DNA of 64,000 bases from Camelus bactrianus (taxonomy: Eukaryota; Chordata; Mammalia; Artiodactyla; Camelidae), in the NCBI RefSeq assembly GCF_048773025.1, contig NC_133540.1, forward strand, positions 76,821,501 through 76,885,500. Direction: 5' to 3'. Position numbers and translations under genes: made by a program. Of the stretch, positions 12,700 to 25,524 are shown one piece after another. Numbering within the stretch: position 1 is the stretch's first letter; every line of letters begins with the position of its first letter. The notes beneath the pieces are model-generated. The model saw only the letters and a list, made by a program, of their open reading frames with translations. It had not been told where the DNA came from and searched no databases.

Positions 12700-14870
12700 A
12701 GAGGAAGAATGACATGGAAGCAGCAATAGAGAGCTACTAACCCCTACTGCTGGCCCTGAGTTACATGGAATATGGTAAAAGAAATGAAACCCACTTAAAG
12801 GTACTACAGAGGAAATTAATTCTCGGAGTTTCAGTTATGGCAAAGAGGCAGAGTAGTATTCAGCAAAATGTTCGAGGATATAGAGGGTAATATAGATACC
12901 TTTCAATTTCCAATAATTGGAACCCAATTCTAAGGAAGAAAGTAATCAAAGGAGTTCAAAGTCTCCTAGCATCTGGGGTCAGGATATAGCCAGTGCGCAT
13001 TAACGCTTCTAATAGGTACTCCTAAGAACATACCACATTGTTTAATTAATGGTACCATTTAGATCAATCCAGATTTAGATAGTCAATTTAGATAGCAGCT
13101 GGTCTGGCAAAGAACAGAAAGAAAGCTAACAATCTCTGTCTTTCACATTTCTTCCATTTTCATACTGACTAAAATATGGGATACTTAAAAAAAAAAGATT
13201 TGTTATACATTCTCAGTAAGAATAATGGGAAAGGGAAATAAAAATGAAGGCAGACACACTAATTGACCTATGGAAAGTCAGAAATTTCCTTAGGAGAAAG
13301 CTAGAGGCTAAGCTAGACAGATATTTTAAAAAAAGGAAAAATGATATACCCAACTACAAATCCTTTTAAAGATGAGTGTAGAAAAGTGAAGATATCAGAA
13401 TTGTTTTCTTAGAGAACATTCTCAGGACTCACAGCAACATAAAAGAATAATAAGATTTCCCGAAGTAAACTGAATTGACTTTCCAAGAGGGAGACATAAC
13501 AAAGACACTTTTGAGGCTCTCTCTGAAAGCATAGAAAAGATTTAGTAATTGGAACAATCGGGAAACTTATTTTTCATGAATGGATCAATTTCATTAGATG
13601 TGAACATATCTGAAACAGGGAAAACTGGAAAATTATGGATGAATATTTCCAAAACCATTTAGTAGTTTCAAAGGGATAGAGTTATCATACATGGGGAATC
13701 AGATCTGCCCTATGTGAAGGCTCAGGCAAGATGAAAGGGAGACAGAAGAAAGACCAAATCCACTAAAAAGAAGCCAGATGAGACAATTTTGTCAAACACT
13801 GTTTTGCAAATTTAGCTCCTATGTAAAAATGTCACAATCAGGAAGAGGATAAGGAGGTTTTGTTTTATTTATTTTGTTTGCTCCTTGGCTGGTTTGTTTA
13901 ATGTAACAGATGCTTTGGAGAGACCTACTATTCATTGGCTTTCAAAGAAACCAACAAAGCAGAATATAGAAGAGTATTCTCAGGGAATAAATGTCTAAAC
14001 CTGAAACAAAAAGAAAAAAATAACAATTTTACCAATAATATGGTATTCTTCCTATAAAAAACCAAACAAGAAACATGTGCAATTAAAAAGGAGATTGGAC
14101 TTCTTTAACTTAAACTTTTGAGAGGACTGGGGTAAATCAGGAAAAAAATGGAAGCCTTGGAAAATGGAACCCTTGCTTTACAAGTAAAGGAAGTAGAAAA
14201 TGTTTTTCTGGTGCTTCTGAAATAGCTAATAAAAGAAATTATGGCTTGGAAAATTAAAACTCTGAAGGGAAACACAATTTTGTGGAGCAGCAAAAAATAT
14301 ATATAGTTTTTACTCCCTGAGTCGTTGAACACGTAAGTTTAGAAATGTCAATAACAGCATCTTAAATTCAGGAATCTGTCAAGAATGGCCTCCAGTTGTT
14401 CAGTGAGAGTACCTGGAGAAAGCCCCCTTAGAAGGTAAAAGTAGTAGGTCCTACAGCACAAGGCAAAAAATAGGGGATCCTATTTGTGTTTAAAAAAATA
14501 GACAAGAGCATGTGTTGGCTTGCGTGGAATCAGGACAATTAATGTTGCTTGAAGAGTTAGCTGCTACAAAGGCAAAGCACCCTACTCACGAGTGAAGATG
14601 GAGGCTATGATACCAGGAAGAGCTCACACTAAGGTCAGCTTTGGATGGTGGAGCTAATGCAAAACTCCCCATGGGAATTTTGGAACAGTGAAAAACAGGA
14701 AGAGTTTAGGGTTAGAATGTTTCCCCTAAGAGTGGAAGAAGGCTCAGACTAAAGCTACTAATATTAGCATATAATTAAGACTTCTATTGCTGAAAGGGAT
14801 AATATATATATAGATGAATTCAGGATTTAACATCTTTGAAATTGGATTTCTCCAATCAGCAAGGGAATTT
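12700..14870. other. no gene seen; purine-rich plain sequence
   Basis: I see no exon, RNA gene or clear repeat. The 75-codon minus frame at 14105-14332 is unremarkable. Confidence 0.5.
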
Positions 14871-14878
14871 CATTTTGT

Positions 14879-14930
14879 ATTATAATTATATAATTATATT
14901 ATAATTGTATTTCAATTATATAATTATAAT
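14879..14930. repeat. perfect 17-bp AT inverted repeat
   Basis: ATTATAATTATATAATT at 14879-14895 is the exact reverse complement of AATTATATAATTATAAT at 14914-14930, with an 18-base spacer. The arms are themselves near-palindromic. A short TG-rich stretch follows at 14931. Confidence 0.9.
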
Positions 14931-15159
14931 GTGTGTGTTTGCGCTCGCACCTGTATGTGTGTGTGTCAGCCAGAAGCCCAAGATGGACCGAGGACTGTCT
15001 TTAAAGAAAGACTACTGTCTCCTCCCTACCAAAAGGAAGTACCACATGCTGGATGACTATAGACTCTCTGGGTAATCCAGTGCGCTAAGACAGTACACAG
15101 GATCAGGGAGCATTGGGGGGAATATGTCCCCCTACTCACAGCCTAGCAGAGCAGACTAG

Positions 15160-15375
15160 AATAGTGAATGAAAACATAGTCATGATTCCTAATTTCACAA
15201 GTTATCAACTTGTTGAGCTTGGATAAGTTACTCAGTCTCTGCTTAGATTTTTCATCTTCAAAACAGGGTTAATAAGTACATACCTCAAACGATTGTTTTG
15301 AGGGTTAAATGAAGGTACCCGGTATGTAATAAGTATGCAATCAGTTCTGGATATGATTAAACTTATTATCTTATG
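15160..15375 (+). mobile_element. MIR SINE remnant
   Basis: It matches the second half of a MIR: 'GAGCTTGGATAAGTTACTCA', 'TTCATCTTCAAAACAGGGTT', 'AATAAGTACATACCTC' and 'GGGTTAAATGAAGGTACC'. The tRNA-like head is weak or missing. Confidence 0.75.
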
Positions 15376-15458
15376 TCAGATTAAACACCCTTTTGTCAAC
15401 CGATACCAAATTCTTTTTCATCTGTCCCACCCTCACACTCTCCCTTGGACAAAATTAC

Positions 15459-15710
15459 AGCAAAATGGCAAAGAGCACTGGCTCTGGAATCAGACTGTTT
15501 AGATTCAAATCCCAGCTCATAACATGATTTGGGGCAGATACCCTCATTCGACCTCAGTTTTCTTCTATGTGCTTACCTTGCAGAGTTGTTACATGGATTC
15601 AATGAGTTGCTCTATGGGAGGTGCTTGGAAAACTACATATATATAGCATGCGTGTTTTAGAGTGCTTGAGATACACTATGTAAGCATTACTTTCATCAGT
15701 ATTATTGATG
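15459..15710 (+). mobile_element. MIR SINE, near full length
   Basis: It starts in the tRNA-like head (AAAGAGCACTGGCTCTGGAA), then 'GATTCAAATCCCAGCTC' (the decayed B box), the central core, 'CTCAGTTTTCTTC', and 'GTTGTTACATGGATTCAATG' with the L2-like tail after it. It lies about 90 bp downstream of another MIR in the same orientation. Confidence 0.85.
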
Positions 15711-18700
15711 AGAACCTGGGCATTCAGTGGATCTCATTTTTCCACTGTGCTTTAAACACGAGAGTCCCATTCCATCTTTTCTCTTGAGCTTTGTGCTCAC
15801 TGTGGCCTGGCTGTAGGGAAACATGCCCACCTCCTAGGGTGGCCCTGCCTCACTCGCTCTCTTAGATTTCTTCAGCAGTAGAGGTGGGGCAGAGTAGGAT
15901 ATCCCATTTTGGCCCTCAGGCCTATGCCAAGTCACTGATTTAGAATTTTCCCCAGTAATAAGATTCTGTTTATTTCCTTCCTTGAAGAAAATGATATAAA
16001 ATGTTCCCTCCTTTTCTTCTTTTTTTAATGAAATCACAAAACCCAATGTTAATATATTCCCATTTGGAAGAACTAAAATGTTTATTGCAGCTGACTACCC
16101 TAAATGATTGAATTAGTTGGAAGATTTTATAAGGGCATGACTTTCTGGAAGCAGAAGTGTCAAGTTTACCTCTTCCCTATTATTCCTTTTAAAAAAGAAA
16201 ACAAGTACTTTTAATTTATATTGGATGGAATCCATGAACTCATACAGAATTGAAAGCATTGTTTGAATATTAAAAAAAAAAGTCTAATATAATATAGTCC
16301 AGTCAGAAAAACTATTATTTACCAGTTCATAACACTGAAGCATCAATTTTGGACATTCTGGATTGCAGCTCTAGGTGTAGATATAATGTGCTCTGATAAT
16401 AAGACTCCCCAAGTGCTGCCATCTTTCATTTTACATAGTTTACACTTGAATCAGTAAAATTCATTCATAGTCAAAGAACACATTTAACACATATACTGAC
16501 AAACCCTATGCTTGACTTTCTCTGCTGAGTTTCATACTCAAACCCATGAACTATTGAGTAGTTAGCAATGTCTAAAAATAAGATCAGTTAACCTCTCAAA
16601 GCTTGATTGCCAAAATAGATTTAGCACTGCTCCCTTGAAGTTTCTCGGCTGGAGGACACTGTCTTAAATATGGCAAACCTCCCTGCATATGTATCACATA
16701 GACTAGAGAAGTTGAAAGGGCACAACCAACAGTATCTGCGTTACCTTTTTGGTTTACCCTCGTAAACTACTTTTGCTGCTTGGTGTCAAATATCCAACAG
16801 GGTTCTATCAAAAGACTACTGCAAAAAAAGTGTAAGTGTAAATAGTGAGAAACTTTTGGGAGGGAATTGATCACAAATAACAAAATAAGCATTTTTAATT
16901 GTAGTACAGTTGATTTACAATGGAAAATATTACAGAGAACATATATAGTATAAATAGATTTAATTACTATTTTTCATATAAAAACTCTTGGGTAGACATG
17001 AAATTGTTAACAGATGCTACCACCCAGAGCTTAAAAACTGTGAAGACTTCCTCTTTACATATTTTTATATTTTAATATCCTACAATTAAGTATATATATA
17101 ATATATATGTACATTCTTCCAAATGAGAGTACAAAATGAGAAAAGAATAGGTCTTTGAAGATGATTTTCTCCAGTCCTCTGATATTCACTGCCATTCTAA
17201 CATGGATTACGTAAAATTAACTAGTGAATATTTAAAGTAGTTTCATAATCTCAGAAAGATAAAGGAATGTATGCAGAGCAAGTCCACTTAGAAAAGGGCA
17301 GGAAAACCGAGTATTGGATAGTGCTTAGTGAAGAACTGAACGAGAGACATGTGGTGGGGTAAATAGAAATTGGACAGTAATTTGTCTAAGTCCCAACTTT
17401 TGCTGTTAGCTAGGCTTACTATTCAAATTTTGGGGTGTCTTGCAACATTTACAATAACCACTGACACGCCAGAATTAAGAGGATGGAGTTCTCATATCAA
17501 AAGAATAAGCTGATATAGCTCTTCTGTATTTTTCTGCACCAAAATTAAAATTATGTAAATTGATATCTTGCTTTTGTACCTGTTAATAGAATAAAGCATC
17601 CAATTTCTGGCATTTTTTCTGATATCTAGAGTTAGCACAAGCCATCTCTGTGGGCAGTTTCAACAATAAAACAACATCAAGCAATGTAATTGTTGCTTGA
17701 AAAAGCCAAAAGATGCAATTAAGAAAAGACTCTCACAAAAGCAAATAAAGGGGAAAGCACCTCTCCTACCCAACCACAAGCCTCTCTTGTAATTCATTCA
17801 TGCTCCCCTTCCCTGTTGTTATCCTATCATCAAAAGTTCTACATCTGAAATTCAAAGCAACCTTAAATTAAACTATATAGAGGCAACTAAATGTTAGCTT
17901 TTCACTTCCCATGACTTCCACATTTTATGCATTTTCCTTTTTAACAAATGACTTGCATTTGTGCTAAGTGACTAAAATTGAGTTCTCCTTGTTAATCACT
18001 TGATGGTGGGGGTGTGTGGGGGTGTGTTTAATTTATTGCATAGAGTAGCACTGAGTATGCAAGGAAAAATATTCTGGTGATCATAAGGTCTTTAAAAGGC
18101 ACTGGCTCTAAAGCAAATGGTTAATACTTTTCGCCTGTATGGTGAATAAACTTTGACTAATATTAATAGATCTTATAAATATCTAGTCATGAACTGGTCT
18201 TTAAATCTGCTTTCCCATTCCAAACTGTACAGATATGCAAAGGGTTTCTTATTTGGAAAAATGGAGTACATTACTGAGTAACTATTGAGCTGCCTGTGAT
18301 GTAGCCAAAAAATACAAATAGTTCCACTTACCGAGGTCTCTCCTGAGGATTCTAAAGACCACAATTTGCTGCCTTCTAATTCTGGATTTCTGGAATAAAA
18401 ATAAGACATCTTTGGAATGAAGGAGGTTTATAATCTATCTGTAAGGCTATTGCCAGAAAATAAAGCCCATTTAATTTCATTTAGCATTCAGAGTGGCATT
18501 TCTTTATGAGAAATCTGGTCCTACTGAAATTATATGGCAATATTTTGTTGAGTTTCGATCCTGTAGGAAGAGCTCATTCCACCGTACTTTCGTCTAATTG
18601 AATATTTTCCACTGACAGTCAAACTAAGACTGTATTATTTGGCCAACAGCCAGATATAAACTTTTGAAGTGTTGTAAGTGTCCTGTTCAGAGTACTCCAA

Positions 18701-20244
18701 GACTGCAGTAAATTTGTGAAGCCAAGACTGGCTGACATTGGCTCAGGAAATCCATTTTTGAACCTTAGTGATCTGTAGGAACTTTTTCTCTATTCTGTCA
18801 TGAGCTACATGACTCTAGACAAAGCTGTTTGCTGTATCAGGTGATCACCATTAGGGGTACATTCTAATCATTAAAGGTAAGTCTGAATGTTTCTCTCAGA
18901 TACGTATTCCTGAACCACAAAAACATACTTGTATGTACACACATTACACATGCATACCCATATACACATGATTGATGGAGTATTACATGAGGTAATGTTG
19001 AAAAATGTCTATATATTTATATATAGTGTGTGAGTCATCAAATTTTTTTCAAATATACATTACATACTCACATACATATAGAAGTCTGTATATGCATAAA
19101 TAATTCTGGAAAGATACATTAGAAATTATTATATAGAAAATACTCTGGGAAGTGTGACTGGGGAGTTGGGGAGTTTATAAGCAAAATCTCTATTTTCACC
19201 ATATGCTTCTTCAAGTTGCTAATTTTATTTTGAGCAGTATTTACAATTTTATATTTTTTAAAACTAATTATAAATATTTATGTACAGGATTAAAGATGTT
19301 ATTAATCTTGATTTCAGATAAATAAGCAATTGATTTTCTATAAAAATCAAGGAAAATCCCTAAAAGAAATTTCTGTCATATTTACAGATCTAAACTCACT
19401 GGAAAAAAAGTGTTTTTCTTATGTTGTATATATCCACTTAATGCAGATTTAACTTTTATATAAAACTTTTTATTTAACTTTTATGGAATATTTAACCCAG
19501 AGAGCACAGACTCACAAATATTTAGACATACTGATGACAATGTTCTCCTATTCTCAGCTAATTTAGCCATATTTTCTACAGTGAAGTGGTTACTCTCGAT
19601 CAATACTGGAAACTTCATCTCCTTGCAGAGGACTCACAAATGAGTTAATGAGAACCAGTAATGTCTCCAAGACAATTTTAAGTCATTTGAGGACTCTTAC
19701 CATAAGAAGTTGGTACAAGAGGGGATATATATGGTTATAACTGAGCTACAAATGACAAATTCAAGGTATCTCAAATATGAGATAAAACACCCTTATGGGT
19801 AGAGTGTAGACAGAAGTCAAACAGGTGTGCCTCAATTTCATGGAATATGTTCTTTGCTTTAAGAAATCAGTGAGAGTCATAAAAATAATTTCCCTTCAGA
19901 AAATCTGTGAAGAGAGTGTCCAAAGTGCAGTAACAAAAAATTGAAGGAGAGAAATATGCTATGAGGACAAGAAACCAGGCTCTTTGTTGATCCTTTATGG
20001 CAAGATTATATTCCACCAAAACTCAGCCTAGAAACTAACTCCTTTGGTAGAGTCCAGAATCTCTTTGTCAGTCCAGTGGTCAACTCTGTCATCCATACAT
20101 TCTTTCCACCTAAAAAGACCTCAGATCTATGCACGTTTTTTCTCAAAGAATTCCAATATCCCTTTCCTCCTCCCTCATGGTTTCCCTTATTATTAACATG
20201 CATTAGTTCGGCACATTTCTTATAATTGATTAACCAATATTGAT
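15711..20244. other. no gene seen
   Basis: There are short AT microsatellites near 17091-17110 and 19007-19027, and a G/T-rich patch at 18005-18026. No exon or RNA gene is supported. The minus frames at 15834-16046 and 18173-18409 have no recognisable product. Confidence 0.5.
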
Positions 20245-20249
20245 ACATT

Positions 20250-20605
20250 ATTATTAGCTAAAATCCATAATTTACATTAGAATTCACTCTTTCTGTGTTA
20301 GTTCTATGGGTTTTGACAAACGCATGATGTCATTTATCCACCATTACAGTATTGTACAAAACAGTTCCACTGCTCTAAAGATTACATGTGCTCCACCTAT
20401 TCACCCTCCCCTTTCTCCATCCCTCCAAACCTCCGGCAATCACTGACATTTTTTACTGTCTCTTTAGTTTTGCCTCTTCCAGAATGTCAGATAGTTGAAA
20501 TCATACAAAATGTAGCCTTTTCAGACTGGCTTCTTTTTCTACACAAATATGCATTTAAGCTTCTTCTGTGTCTTTTCATGACTTGGTAATTCATTTTTTA
20601 ATCAC
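20250..20605 (-). mobile_element. L1 3' UTR remnant (L1M type)
   Basis: On the + strand it reads like the antisense of an L1M 3' UTR: 'GGGTTTTGACAAACGCATGA', 'CACCATTACAGTATTGTACA', 'CTCCGGCAATCACTGACATT', 'TTTAGTTTTGCCTCTTCC' and 'ATACAAAATGTAGCCTTTTC'. The 67-codon plus frame at 20386 lies in this repeat and is not a gene. Confidence 0.6.
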
Positions 20606-21594
20606 TGCCATCCTTCCTTTTTTTTTTTTCTCCTATTCCTTCTCTGAGTTTAAATGCTATCTCAAGTTGGTGGTTGATAGCTACATTGTTCTTCCTTCCT
20701 GCCTTTTGTTGGGAAACTGAGCTACAGAATATGTACTTTTAGTTTCTCACATGCAACATTGTCTGTTTCTTCCTTAAGCTTTCTGCTTTTCTGGCACCTC
20801 TTAAATGAAGCATCTGCTGGATATACTTGGACCTCTGCTTACTCCACAGACCACTTCCTTGCAGCCTGACACTACAATCTATGCTTCGAATGGGAGCAGC
20901 TGATCCTAAAAGTATTTATGGAAAGAAATAGGGGAACTCCTAATATTACCTTTGGCTTTGTGAATTTAGATGCATTCAACTATACTCATTGAAGCAGTAA
21001 AGATAAGTCTTAATCTTGGAAATCTTAAATCAACAGTGTGGAGTTTGGACCCAAAAAAAGTTGGGAGTGGAAACTGAGAAAAAAAAAAAAACAGCATAAA
21101 CTTCAAGGCTCTCATTCAGATCTTAAATAAAAGGAGCCAAGTTCTTTATGAGATTTCTGATGAAGGTATAGATCATTTTTAATACTCTTCTGAGTGATTA
21201 CCATATAAGTCAATTTATTAAAGTATTCTTTAATAGTTTTCAATACATAGTTGATATATATTATGATAATAATGTTATATATTATTAGCAATGTCTTGAT
21301 ATCCTAAAGTTAACATGTTATTGTAAGTTAAGTTTTTATATATATCTAACCTCTACTTTGAAATTTATCACAGGTTGATGGCAGAGAATTCATTCAATAA
21401 ATATTGATAAATTATTAATTTTTTAGGTCCTACCTACATTTAAAATCTGCTAAAAAAAAGTTTCTGAAATAGTTTCTAAATACCAGGAAATCAGACAAAT
21501 ATTAATCTGTTAATACTTTAACTTCTTACAATATGATGACTCAACAATGGGTAAAAACAGGGAATAAAAACCTACAAAACTGAGGAAAGGGATA

Positions 21595-22535
21595 TGTTAG
21601 GCAGAATATGCACCTCCCCCATCAAAGATGTCACAAAGTCCTAATCCCTTGAACCTATGAACATGTTACCTTACATGTCAAGAGGGACTTCACAGAAGTG
21701 ACTGAGTTAAGGTTCTCAAAAAAAGGAGAATATTCTGGATTATCCAAATGGGCCCAAGGTGATCACAAGAGTTCTTATAACAGGGAGGCTAGTGGGTCAG
21801 AGTTTTAGAAAAGAAGGTGTAATAATGGAATTAGAAGTCAGAGTGATGCTGTCAGGAGCCAGGGAATGTAGATGGCTTCTAGAAGCTGGAAAAGGCAAGG
21901 AATATATTTTCCTCTACAGCCTCCAGGAGAACTCAAGCTATCAGGCATCTTAATTTTAGCCTCGTGAGACTCATTTCAGATTCTGGCTGACAGAACTGCA
22001 AGATAATATAGTAGCAGGCATACCTCATTGTATAGTACTTTGATTTTTTGTACTTTGCAGATACTGTTTTTGTTTTGTTTTGTTTTGTTTACAAATTGAA
22101 GGTTTGTAGCAATCTTGCACTGGGCAAGTCTATCAGCACCATTCCTCCAACAGCATTTGCTCACTTGCATCTCTGTGTCACCTTTTGGTAATTCTTACAA
22201 TATTTCAAACCCTCCACCAGCAGAAAGATTGTAACTTCCTAAAAGCACAGATGATGGTTAGCATTTTTTAGCCATAATGTATTTTTTAATTGAGATATGT
22301 ACATTTTTTTAGACTTAGTGCTATTGCAGACTCAGTAGACTACAGTATAATGTAAACATAACTTTCATATACATTGTGAAAACAAAAAATTCCTCTGACT
22401 CGCTTTTGTGTGATATTTGCTTTACTGTGGTGGTCTGGAACTGAACTTGCATTATCTCTGAGGTCTGCCTGTATGCTATTTTAAGCCACTAAGTTTATGG
22501 TAATGTGTTACAGCAGCAAAAGGAAACTAATACAA
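21595..22535 (+). mobile_element. MaLR-type solo LTR carrying a nested Tigger1
   Basis: The LTR starts at TGTTAGGCAGAATATG and passes 'GTTACCTTACATGTCAAGAG', 'GGATTATCCAAATGGGCCCA', 'TAGAAGCTGGAAAAGGCAAG' and 'CAGAACTGCAAGATAATA'. It is then interrupted by a DNA transposon and resumes at 'TTTTAAGCCACTAAGTTTAT' through 'GGAAACTAATACA'. It is a fossil LTR of the ERVL-MaLR group, older than the transposon inside it. The exact subfamily is not assigned. Confidence 0.8.
22015..22471 (+). mobile_element. Tigger1-derived non-autonomous DNA transposon
   Basis: The left terminus CAGGCATACCTCATTGTAT and the right end GAGGTCTGCCTG, followed by TA at 22472-22473, are those of the mariner-superfamily element Tigger1. 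The interior holds only the 5' part (GGGCAAGTCTATCAGCACCA, GCATTTGCTCACTTGCATC) joined to the last bases of the transposase gene and the 3' UTR (CCCTCCACCAGCAGAAAG, GATGGTTAGCATTTTTTAG). Almost all of the transposase gene is missing by internal deletion, so the copy could move only with help. It lies within a MaLR LTR. Confidence 0.85.
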
Positions 22536-22539
22536 AAAA

Positions 22540-24985
22540 TAACATCTGCCAGTCATTTGCTTGTTTCTTCTCAGAACTGTCTGAACCTCTATCTCCAGCT
22601 CCTTTTCCTCTAGCTTCTAGGGAAATGTAGCCAATCGAAGGGTGGGTGGGTGACTGGACAATGGAGGGCAGCAGGGATCTAAAGTTCTGCCTGTCTTCTT
22701 TGATTCAGGAGAGTTCCTTCCGGGCTGTGTTCTCTCTCTCACGCCAGCTCCTGCAGGATAGCTCTGCCTTGCTTATTTAAAACTAGACGTAATCGTTCAT
22801 ATATCCCAGAGATATTAATATCTGGAGAGCAGATATTTTAAGATATTTATACATTTCTTTTTTTTTTACTGTCTTATGAATTATATGTTGAAAGAAAAGT
22901 GTTTAAACCTTCACACTCTGTTCAAAATATTCTCTTAAATGTGTCCCAGCCTCCTTTATTCTGCTCCCCACACCTTATCTTCCATTATTCCAAACTCAGA
23001 TGCTTGTGCTGCCTAATGTTGCATTTTTGTAACTCGTTACTATTTCTCTATTTCTTGGCTTATGTTTTAGCTTGAGATTTCCAACAACTGCCCTTTCTAG
23101 TTGGGTTTGAGCTTTCCTAAACCAGCACATCCCACCTCCTGTCCTTTTTAATACCACCATTTAAACAGTCTCAACACTTTCAGGCTTCCAGTGCACTGAA
23201 CATGATCTCCACCTTTCAGCCTGTGTGCTCCATCAAGGCAATTGGTCGTAAAAGCTTTCACATGCACTTTTTAAAAAGATACAAAGATATTTGCATATTG
23301 TACATGCCGTGCATGCTGTTAACAGAAGTCTAGAGTAATACACCCAGTGATGTCATAAAATGATGAAAATGTACCACTATGTATTTCTTGATATTTTCAT
23401 AGATACCTACTAAATATGTATTTTAATACAGATCTTAATAGAAAATAATTAAGAACAACAACAAAAATAACAGAGTAGTAAGTCTGTGGATGTCACTGAG
23501 TTGTCTAATTCTTACATTATTCAAGGCAGCTTGCTTGCCCTGTTTCTTTAAAATACTAAAAAAAAACCCAAAAACCAAAAAAACCCAAAACTTTAGAGTA
23601 AATCATTTTTGAGAAAATTTTAATGTTAATTTTTTCAGAAAACCTTGAAAATGAAATATTTACCTACCATAGGAAAGGATGTATTTTAAAATATTATTCT
23701 ATTTTTCTACTTAGAAATGACTATTAGCCTTCCCAGATATGACTTACAATTATATCATATATCCCTAATATGGAAGAATGCATTACTCACAGACTAAATA
23801 CAACATCAACACACTCTCTACTTCCTCTCAAAGTGAACTGGGATTTCACAGTAATATACTTTCACAATTTTTTCTCCTACATATGCTTATATGAATGTAT
23901 AGCTTGTTTTTGCAGGCAAAAAGGAAAGTACCATTAAGCTGTATTCAGTTTGAGTTCAATTTGGAACAAAAAAAATCTGAACAAACACGACTGCACAATT
24001 TGCATAGCGCTTTTCGAAAAGTAGCAAGATGTCCACGTATGATTGAGATTGGTCCCTAAATCCAAAATTACATCAACTCCAGGAGTTATGGTTACTTTCA
24101 TTAGAAAGGTGAAAGTTGCCTGCTCAGTCAGATTACTTTCAGCAATATGCCAGAGCTTGTTGGCCATATGTTTCAAGTTGTAAGATGTCCTGTTAGAGTT
24201 ATGGATGCAGTTTTGCAGTCAGGAAAATGACAGATTTCTCTCCCTTGAAGACATTAACTTTATTCCACTTTGTTCTAACACCGTGTGCAGACAATGAGAA
24301 TGATATAGTAGTCTCCTGTTTTCTCAGTGAATATAATTCAAGATGAGTCTACTGCTACATTCTCACACAGCTTCTCTCTGACCTTTTAAATCCCAACTTG
24401 CTCTCAGCCTTGTCTTCCACCAGTGTTGTCTCTGGCTTTATTCTTGGATTAATTTCTTATTCATTCAGTAATAATAGATTATTATTTATTCAATAATAAA
24501 ACAGTATTTATTATTATCACATGCCAAAAAATATATTAATCTGTGTATCTAGTCATTTGAGAGTTACTGCACAAGCAAATGTTAAGTATAAACTTAAATA
24601 GACAACCAAAAAACACAATTAGTAACCATTTTCATATAGAACACTTCACACTGATAATGAAATTTCAAAATATGCAGATAATTTAATACTATAATTTGCA
24701 CTTATATCTTAATCCAAAAGAGGACTCTTTCTACCCTAAATGCTGGAATTTTTTGCTTAGTCCAAATATAGCTGATCCTTTAGCTTACATTTTAGCTTAA
24801 TGTAATTCACCCTTAATAATTCATCCTCAAACAGACACACACTTAAGTATGTATTTCTTGACCCCAGGATCATGACAGCTCCCCAGTTCTTCTGTTCTGC
24901 TTAAACATCTTTTCTTGCACTTTGCTGCAAATTTTGCTTCTCTAGTGCATGTCAATTAACACATAAATCTCTGTTGATTTTCACT
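22540..24985. other. no gene seen; one GC-richer patch
   Basis: 22600-22780 is richer in GC than its surroundings and holds a CCAAT-like AGCCAATCG and a TTATTTAAAAC. This is too little to call a promoter. The rest is plain, with A-rich simple sequence at 23562-23590. Confidence 0.45.
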
Positions 24986-24989
24986 AGGT

Positions 24990-25100
24990 CCTAATACAAA
25001 GTTCTATCTCATTTTCTTTTTCTTTACTGAGGTATTACTAACAAATAAAATTGCATATTAAAGTGTACAACTTGATGTTTTAAGAAATTTATATATTCTT
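24990..25100 (-). mobile_element. short L1 3' UTR scrap
   Basis: 'TTTACTGAGGTATTACTAAC' followed by 'AAAGTGTACAACTTGATGTT' is the antisense of an L1M 3' UTR motif. It is short and decayed. Confidence 0.5.
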
Positions 25101-25139
25101 TGTATCTGCCAGTATGTAGAGAAGATGTCCCTGCTGTCA

Positions 25140-25520
25140 GCTTAAACTCACTCTTACATTCTATTCTAGTTGTAGAAGGCAGACAATGAATAGTGAATCA
25201 CAAGAATCATGATGCAAAAGATAGTTCAGATAGTAACACGTGTTTGAAGAACATAAAACAAGATACTATGATAGACTGTGAATGAGGCTGGGGGACCACA
25301 TTAGTCTAAGGATGAAAGGAGGCCTCTCCAAGAAGATGACATCTAAGCTGAAACCTAAGTGATAAGAAGATGTCAACTATTCAAAGATTTTGCAGATTAA
25401 CATCCAGATAGCAGGAAAGCTAACATAGAGAACCTAAGGCAGAATTAGTAGTATTTATTTTAATCAAGATTATTTTTATACACATTTTCACTTTTTAATG
25501 CAAATTTTTATTAGTATTGG
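25140..25520 (-). mobile_element. LINE-2 remnant, part before the nested L1
   Basis: Antisense L2 landmarks are in order: 'AAAACAAGATACTATGATAG', 'GGAGGCCTCTCCAAGAAGAT', 'GACATCTAAGCTGAAACCTA' and 'GAACCTAAGGCAGAA'. The same element continues after the L1 at 27560. Confidence 0.65.
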
Positions 25521-25524
25521 TTTT

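Noticed and set aside
22600-22780. A promoter in the GC-richer patch
   Set aside because: One CCAAT-like and one TATA-like string without a CpG island or a downstream exon is not enough.
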